Virus record (IMG/VR): IMGVR_UViG_3300034683_000192
Location: 124,001 to 188,000 of that record
DNA from: a virus
Reading direction: 5' to 3' (one strand)
DNA length: 64,000 nt
Under the pieces are notes generated by a model. The model was not told the origin of the DNA. It was given only the letters and a program-made list of their open reading frames with translations, and made no database searches. The position numbers and the translations under genes were made by a program. Position 1 is the first letter of the stretch. Every line of letters starts with the position of its first letter. This document shows positions 59,165 to 64,000 of the stretch, in pieces.

Positions 59165-62002
59165 CTACCAGATTCTTGAAATGCGCAGAGAATATCTGCC
59201 AGCTGACATCGATACAAACTTGATGTAGTCTTCATCAATTTGCTCGACGCTTCCGACAGGATTCGATCCATTCACAGACAAAGAGAAGACAGTGAAGTCA
59301 ATTCTCTTCGTATTGAAAGGATTGGGAATGTAGTGTGTTTTTATTCCCTGTGGCTGAGCATTGAAATGGTCGATAGGTACGTGACAATAGTCGCCGAGGA
59401 CTACTCCACTATGAATGAATCCTTCCCAGGAATTATCGTACGCTTTCACGTATTCAATCTTTCCAAGAGGGAAAAGATTTTCAGGTTCCATCGAACACGT
59501 CCGAATGTTGTAGAACGCACTTTCGAACATGGGGATGAGTTTCCACATCCCAAGTTTGGCCTGTCCCTTTGTTCCACGCATCGTCAGGATGTACTTTACA
59601 ACATTCCGGTGATACGTGGGATATTTTTTGATCCACCATGCACGATCTTTGGTACCATCACCAATAGCTGGGAGATATCCATTGACCGTTTCAACTATGA
59701 CCTGAGTTCCATCAGAATATTCGACTTTGAATTCCCACTCGTCAGGTACTGCATTTTCGGCAATGACATCATCAGAGAAAACAATCCGATGTCCCACAAG
59801 TACCATGGAAGTAACGAACTCGTGAGTAATCGTGACTTCAGTGGCATTTTCTGACAAAAAGAAATCCATGTTCTCTTTATACAGATTTTCTACCGGATGA
59901 GTAGGATCTTCGGATGTCACCGAAACAGTTCCCCAGTGAACATTCGTCTTTCCACTGAATTTATCCATGAGTCCAGGAATACCCGATTGGATTTCACTGA
60001 ACTCGGCACGAAGAGGACTGACGATGTATTCAGCATCAGTAGCTCCGTTGTACTGAATGAACAAATAGAGTGGAGTATTGATTTCGCTTATTCCTGGATC
60101 TATTTCTGGGATAGCTTCGATATCGAGTGTACGTACACCAGCATGTGTTGCTGAGGCGATCGAGATTGGCGAGGTAGTAGCAATCTTTCCTGCAGATACA
60201 TCAGAGAAAGAGAACTCTATCCTCATACCCCAATGCATGCTAGCATCGAGATGCACTTTCGAAATCACGAACGAAAATCTACGCCCACGTATAGGGGAAG
60301 TGAGAGTATCTTTTACAAAATCTGCTGAACTGTACCATCCAGCAAAGTCCGCACCGGTCGTACGAACAACCACACCATCTACAATGAGTATCCACTCTTC
60401 AGGTACACCACCAATAGCGGAGGTACTATCCTTAAAGAAGGTATAAGCATCAATCTCTCTTTCGGTGTGGAAGTAGTATTCGACTAGTACTTCAGGAGAG
60501 AGTATTTCATTTGCTGACAAGAATGCTGCTACGTTTGCAGTATGATCTGCTTCAGTAAGGTGTTTCTTGAAAGCGTATTGGATCGCATGTCCATCGATGG
60601 TAGGAATATTGGTAGAAGCCTGACCCTCGTAATAGTCATATTCCCCTGAAGATTGATGCACGATGTATGGGAAAATGACTGGACAGATTGGAGGAGTCAA
60701 ACTACTTTCTTCCATTCCTATCGGGAGACTTCCCTGTTCGTACGCAGAAATTGTCAAAGGACTGAGAGAAGGAGTAGTCAGATTTTCAAGATCATTGAGA
60801 GCTGTCGCAATGATCGAATTGACTTCTTCTTCTGTCGTATATTCGTCGTGGGTATGAATTCTATCTGCTGCTCCGATATCTTCGGGGAGATGGGAGTGAT
60901 CTTTTGCTGCGGCATTGAGAGAATTCAGCGTATGTGTATGATCGATAGGAGCCGCACTCACTTCGACCGCAGTGTGCGTATGGCCTACTTCCGACTTATG
61001 ATCGAGTTCATTCGTCAGAAGCATGAGAAGATCGTGCACTGCTTTTGATGATGCGATGGTCGTACTGCTATCAAGATTGATCGCATCGGAAATATCTGTA
61101 GGTACATCACCAAGACCAACTTCGTCTGGTGTATGAGTATGTCCTACTTTGGATGCACCAATGAGATCGCAGTTGATTCCGTGTGGGTTTGTCGATTCAA
61201 GATGAATCTGCAGATTGTCCGAAATAGGGAAGATGAGATCAGTGATAAGCTGTTGAGTCAGCTCATTCGACTCAGCAATTGCTGTTTCAAGTTCTTGTCT
61301 GCTGATCCCCATTCCTCCACCATCAAGGAAGAGGAACTTCATGTACTCTTTAAGTCTCGGAGTAACGCGATGGAGCCAAACTGAGGATACTCGAATGATC
61401 TCCCCAGGAAATACTCCTTCAGCTACTATCTTCAGCCCAGCGATAGTGGGATCAGTGACAGTGATTTCAAATGACGCTGTTCCATATGAATCAATCTCGG
61501 CGAGAATATCCCCACCGGTATTGTAGATCTTGAGTACCCCAGAATCAAGTCTCGGGACAATCACATGGAGAAAGTAATATCCTGCAAAGGCAAATGCTTC
61601 TCCGGGAAGTCCAAGATAGTTCGGTTCGTTGAGATTCCTCGTTCCTGTGAAGTACGCGTGACCATCAACAATTTGCCAGTTCGCAATTTCCCATTCATCA
61701 TCGTTTTCGGTAAACGATTGAGCAATGAGAGGAAGAGACAGAACTGTATTGTCGAGGAAGAAGTTGTTATTGGGATCTATTTCATTGATTGCTCGCTCGA
61801 GATCTTGTTGGGTCTTTTTGTGTGCTGCCCCAGATACAAGTTCACTGAGCTTACCTTCTACCTCATCAGTAGAGATCAGATCAATCTCCACTGAACCATT
61901 GAGTACCATCCGATCTATATCGGCTTTACCGGCACTGATGCCTGCGCCAGACAAGGTGGCACCCGGACGAGGAAGAAGCTGAAGAACCTTTGCTGCATTC
62001 AC
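59165..62002 (-). CDS. large tail fibre protein, 945 aa, GTG start
   Basis: Shaft repeats as in the collar-domain fibre (VPTDISDAINLDSST...SSKAVHDL...EVGHTHTAVEVSAAPIDHTHTLNSL...IHTHDEYTTEEEVN), with several HxH motifs. The C-terminal 450 residues are strand-rich with Trp-rich motifs (MHWGMRIEFSFSD) and may form a binding head. GTG at 62002 is chosen: AGGGGG lies six bases before it and a TATG motif lies 37 bases upstream. An ATG at 62053 is flush against the upstream hairpin, has no ribosome binding site and is rejected. Confidence 0.85.
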   Translation of the reverse strand: MNAAKVLQLLPRPGATLSGAGISAGKADIDRMVLNGSVEIDLISTDEVEGKLSELVSGAAHKKTQQDLERAINEIDPNNNFFLDNTVLSLPLIAQSFTENDDEWEIANWQIVDGHAYFTGTRNLNEPNYLGLPGEAFAFAGYYFLHVIVPRLDSGVLKIYNTGGDILAEIDSYGTASFEITVTDPTIAGLKIVAEGVFPGEIIRVSSVWLHRVTPRLKEYMKFLFLDGGGMGISRQELETAIAESNELTQQLITDLIFPISDNLQIHLESTNPHGINCDLIGASKVGHTHTPDEVGLGDVPTDISDAINLDSSTTIASSKAVHDLLMLLTNELDHKSEVGHTHTAVEVSAAPIDHTHTLNSLNAAAKDHSHLPEDIGAADRIHTHDEYTTEEEVNSIIATALNDLENLTTPSLSPLTISAYEQGSLPIGMEESSLTPPICPVIFPYIVHQSSGEYDYYEGQASTNIPTIDGHAIQYAFKKHLTEADHTANVAAFLSANEILSPEVLVEYYFHTEREIDAYTFFKDSTSAIGGVPEEWILIVDGVVVRTTGADFAGWYSSADFVKDTLTSPIRGRRFSFVISKVHLDASMHWGMRIEFSFSDVSAGKIATTSPISIASATHAGVRTLDIEAIPEIDPGISEINTPLYLFIQYNGATDAEYIVSPLRAEFSEIQSGIPGLMDKFSGKTNVHWGTVSVTSEDPTHPVENLYKENMDFFLSENATEVTITHEFVTSMVLVGHRIVFSDDVIAENAVPDEWEFKVEYSDGTQVIVETVNGYLPAIGDGTKDRAWWIKKYPTYHRNVVKYILTMRGTKGQAKLGMWKLIPMFESAFYNIRTCSMEPENLFPLGKIEYVKAYDNSWEGFIHSGVVLGDYCHVPIDHFNAQPQGIKTHYIPNPFNTKRIDFTVFSLSVNGSNPVGSVEQIDEDYIKFVSMSAGRYSLRISRIW

Positions 62003-62038
62003 GGGGAACCCCCTATAGGTTTCAAAAATATCACAAAG

Positions 62039-62042
62039 CATA
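62039..62042 (-). promoter_or_regulatory. TATG-type (late) promoter candidate
   Basis: On the minus strand CGAAATACTATGCTTTG, 37 bases upstream of the GTG at 62002, between the hairpin of the helicase gene and the fibre start. Confidence 0.45.
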
Positions 62043-62053
62043 GTATTTCGCAT

Positions 62054-62084
62054 GATCTACTGGCCCTTGTCAGGCCAGTAGATC
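62054..62084 (-). terminator. hairpin after the helicase gene
   Basis: 12-bp perfect stem GATCTACTGGCC / GGCCAGTAGATC with a seven-base loop, just past the stop at 62094. Confidence 0.8.
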
Positions 62085-62093
62085 TTTGTTCAT

Positions 62094-63692
62094 CTAAAGC
62101 AAAGCACTGAATTCGAGTTCATTTCCGATTTGTTCTGTCTGACCCTGAACAGCGTAAATGTCTGTGACATACAGCTGCTCTTCTATATCCTCATCACTAA
62201 CAATTCCGAACTCAGTGAATGGATATGCAAAATACTTCCAAGCTTCTGGAGTGTCATCGACGTATCGATGTTTGCCTCGCTGAACTGTCAGATACTTGGT
62301 ACCAAGATGATTTGTCTCGAGATGTACAAACAATTCGAGGTCGATTTCTTGTGACGCACCAATACTGTTTCCAGCAAATCCTGCAGTAAACTTTTTAACG
62401 TGATTATTACCTGGTCCTGCAACAGCTTTCATTGCTTCTCGGTTGAGCTGATGTGCAGTTATGAACAGGATACCACGAGTCTTGGTAAATGTACAAAGTT
62501 CATTGAAAAGATCAGTGATGAGAAGGTCATCACGTTTGTTTTCTTTTGAACCAGGAGTTCCTTTCTTCATCTTGGAAGCATAGTCGACGAGCGCAACGAC
62601 GATCTCAAACCCTTGTGCTTCGTATGCTTCAACCGTATCGATGAACTTCTGTGCATCAAATTTGGTACCTTCCCATCTTTCGACAAAAAGGTTCCATCCT
62701 CTATCTGCGTAAAGGTTCTGTACCTTTGCGATAATTTCTTCTTCTGTCTTTCCTCGTGACGATTCTCGATAGATGCCTTCATACATGGTTTTGTAAAACC
62801 ACATCATGTTTTCGTTGGCTTCGTTCTCGAGACTGATGAAGAGTACTGTAGGTTTACCCTTACATCCTGTCGGAGGATCATTAAAACAGACAATACCTCG
62901 AGCAATCGTCATGAGTAGACCAGATTTGAAGTTGTGGAGAAGTGCGTAAATACATACAGACTCTCCTCTGGCAAGTCCACCTCTACGACCACAAGCTTTA
63001 TCCAGTCCTTTAAGACCGGTCTTGAGAATACCGAAAACTTTACGTGCACGATATCGTGCAAGAGCTTGCTGAACTGATTCTGGGTCAGACATATCGACTC
63101 GTTCGACACATCCCTTTGCCAGTCTGTCTGTACCTTTGGTAATTTCAACGAGTTCCCTTGCGATATTGATGACATCATTAAGATGCTGTTCTTGAGTTTC
63201 TATATCTGTGGTTAAGTTACACGCACTAAGCTTTCCGTACATTCTCTTGACCATACGGTTAGCTTTATTCCAGAGAGTCGTATGAATGAGTTTTCTTCTG
63301 GAATCACTGAGTATGTCTAGTTTGGTTTCTTCGTTGCTATTGCTGATTGTATCGAAGACATCCTTCATCGCTTTGTAAAAGAGATCGTCTGCCTTTACGA
63401 TAGGATCAGCAAAAAATCCAAGAATGAGAGTAGATTTTTCCAACTTACCTTTATCGGTATTAGGAATAGTTTTGAGCTTATCGAGAAGAGTAACGAACTT
63501 TCTTGACAGACCATTGTCCATCGCAGTATTATTTTTCATCTCATCGGTATAGATGACGATGAGTTCATCGATGATAGCTACATCTTCTGGTGTACCAGAA
63601 TTTGCAAGAAGTGCTACTGCATCGAGAAGAATTTCTGTGGTGATCGCCGACATTGCGAGTGACTCCAGGTTAGGCATGGGAGGGCGCGACAT
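62094..63692 (-). CDS. DnaB/gp41-type replicative helicase, 532 aa
   Basis: C-terminal RecA-like domain with VFGILKTGLKGLDKACGRRGGLARGESVCI leading into a degenerate P-loop ALLHNFKSGLL (about residues 250-260; Lys-Ser kept, the Gly of GxGKS lost). Then VVALVDYASKMKKG (Walker B region) and FITAHQLNREAMKA, the DnaB/gp41 glutamine-arginine motif. N-terminal 200 residues are helical. Replicative hexameric helicase is the best call; a different DnaB-fold ATPase is possible. ATG at 63692 chosen over a longer TTG frame. Confidence 0.8.
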   Translation of the reverse strand: MSRPPMPNLESLAMSAITTEILLDAVALLANSGTPEDVAIIDELIVIYTDEMKNNTAMDNGLSRKFVTLLDKLKTIPNTDKGKLEKSTLILGFFADPIVKADDLFYKAMKDVFDTISNSNEETKLDILSDSRRKLIHTTLWNKANRMVKRMYGKLSACNLTTDIETQEQHLNDVINIARELVEITKGTDRLAKGCVERVDMSDPESVQQALARYRARKVFGILKTGLKGLDKACGRRGGLARGESVCIYALLHNFKSGLLMTIARGIVCFNDPPTGCKGKPTVLFISLENEANENMMWFYKTMYEGIYRESSRGKTEEEIIAKVQNLYADRGWNLFVERWEGTKFDAQKFIDTVEAYEAQGFEIVVALVDYASKMKKGTPGSKENKRDDLLITDLFNELCTFTKTRGILFITAHQLNREAMKAVAGPGNNHVKKFTAGFAGNSIGASQEIDLELFVHLETNHLGTKYLTVQRGKHRYVDDTPEAWKYFAYPFTEFGIVSDEDIEEQLYVTDIYAVQGQTEQIGNELEFSALL

Positions 63693-63799
63693 ACTATTCA
63701 ATCCGAGGTAGAAAAAGAAAACATCCAGTATATGCAGTCCACTAAATATATGTTATGCACTACTTTACTCATATCTTCCTTTTTCGGGAGGTCCCACGG

Positions 63800-64000
63800 A
63801 TGATTCAATTTCTTTGTGTGAACAAAATTTCCCAGGTGAATGGTCCTGGTTCTCTTCCCGGAGAAATGCACAGCATATCCGAGTTTGCGAACAGTACCAA
63901 ATTCACACCACAAGATCGCATCAAAATGCTTGCATCTCAAGCATTCCTTGCGAACTACGTCAGCGGTATGTGTGAATCACACTGTCCGTCGATGAATGAA
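63800..64000 (+). CDS. unknown protein, 3' end cut by window (67 codons present)
   Basis: Open frame from ATG at 63800 to the window end. CGGGAGG lies before the ATG. The visible part is MIQFLCVNKISQVNGPG then helical stretches with Cys (SGMCESHC). Not recognised. The spacer to the divergent helicase gene (63693-63799) is AT-rich, with CATATATTTAG resembling a promoter on the minus strand. Confidence 0.7.
   Translation, partial: MIQFLCVNKISQVNGPGSLPGEMHSISEFANSTKFTPQDRIKMLASQAFLANYVSGMCESHCPSMNE

Noticed and set aside
62003-62053. ATG at 62053 as start of the large fibre gene
   Set aside because: It abuts the helicase terminator, has no ribosome binding site, and the GTG at 62002 fits the TATG spacing seen at other fibre genes.
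1-64000. tRNA genes, integrase, transposase or insertion sequences
   Set aside because: None seen: no cloverleaf with CCA end, no recombinase motifs, no terminal inverted repeats around a gene.

Overview
The window is a dense stretch of a large (jumbo) tailed-phage genome, most probably a phiKZ-like, nucleus-forming type infecting a Gram-negative host. Four things support this. (1) A phage multisubunit RNA polymerase is encoded in pieces: the C-terminal half of beta and the C-terminal half of beta' overlap (6990-2867, minus strand), and the N-terminal half of beta' lies about 20 kb away (27198-25675). phiKZ arranges its non-virion polymerase this way. (2) Seven AT-rich sites reading TATATATTAC, or a close variant, lie 41-104 bases upstream of minus-strand genes. 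They match the phiKZ early-promoter element TATATTAC as I recall it from the literature. (3) Immediately upstream of the beta' N-half is a GC-rich 549-codon gene with such a promoter, which is the position of the phage-nucleus shell protein (chimallin, ChmA) in phiKZ. (4) There is a full set of baseplate, tail-fibre, recombination and replication genes. There is no sign of host genes, tRNAs, integrase or insertion sequences. Host identity cannot be read from the sequence.

Layout. 1-7.1 kb (minus): UvsW-like SF2 helicase (cut by the window start), two small unknown genes, then the beta'/beta C-halves. 7.1-9.3 kb: a small plus-strand gene, then a putative baseplate central spike and its neighbour. 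9.3-16.9 kb (minus): a long operon of four large unrecognised proteins, the last ending in about 100 residues of Arg-Asp repeats, preceded by small genes, two with a tail-fibre-type GDGxTKYxDL motif. 16.6-25.6 kb (minus): small membrane proteins, an SSB-like protein with an acidic tail, a Mre11/SbcD-like nuclease, a gp25-like baseplate protein and a cluster of small unknown genes. 25.7-29 kb: beta' N-half and the putative nucleus shell gene. 29.2-30.3 kb: an unknown plus-strand gene followed by a 329-base hairpin-rich non-coding stretch. 30.7-36.8 kb (minus): a zinc-ribbon protein, small genes, a probable baseplate hub and large unrecognised proteins. 36.9-44.3 kb (plus): tail fibre, fibre-assembly protein, a protein with a thrombospondin type-1 repeat, further fibre or adhesin genes and a UvsX/RecA-like ATPase. 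44.4-45.9 kb (minus): small genes and a dCMP deaminase. 46-51.1 kb (plus): three fibre proteins and an unknown helical protein. 51.1-53.8 kb (minus): a collar-domain fibre and its likely chaperone. 53.9-56.7 kb (minus): an array of four diverged paralogues. 56.8-59 kb: a GC-rich 729-residue protein. 59-62 kb: a large fibre. 62-63.7 kb: a DnaB-type helicase. 63.8 kb to the end: a truncated plus-strand gene.

How it works together (partly inference). Early promoters appear to drive the beta/beta' C-half pair, the putative nucleus shell, the large unknown operon, the deaminase operon and the GC-rich 729-residue protein. A second, weaker motif containing TATG sits 34-37 bases upstream of fibre genes and the UvsX-like gene and may be the late promoter of the phage polymerase. 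Nearly every transcription unit ends in a long, near-perfect hairpin, usually without a strong U tract. UvsW-, UvsX-, Mre11-, SSB- and DnaB-like proteins give a recombination-dependent replication module. The many fibre genes suggest a complex, probably multi-receptor tail tip. Most unrecognised genes have clear ribosome binding sites and tight spacing or ATGA overlaps, so I am confident they are real even where the function is unknown.
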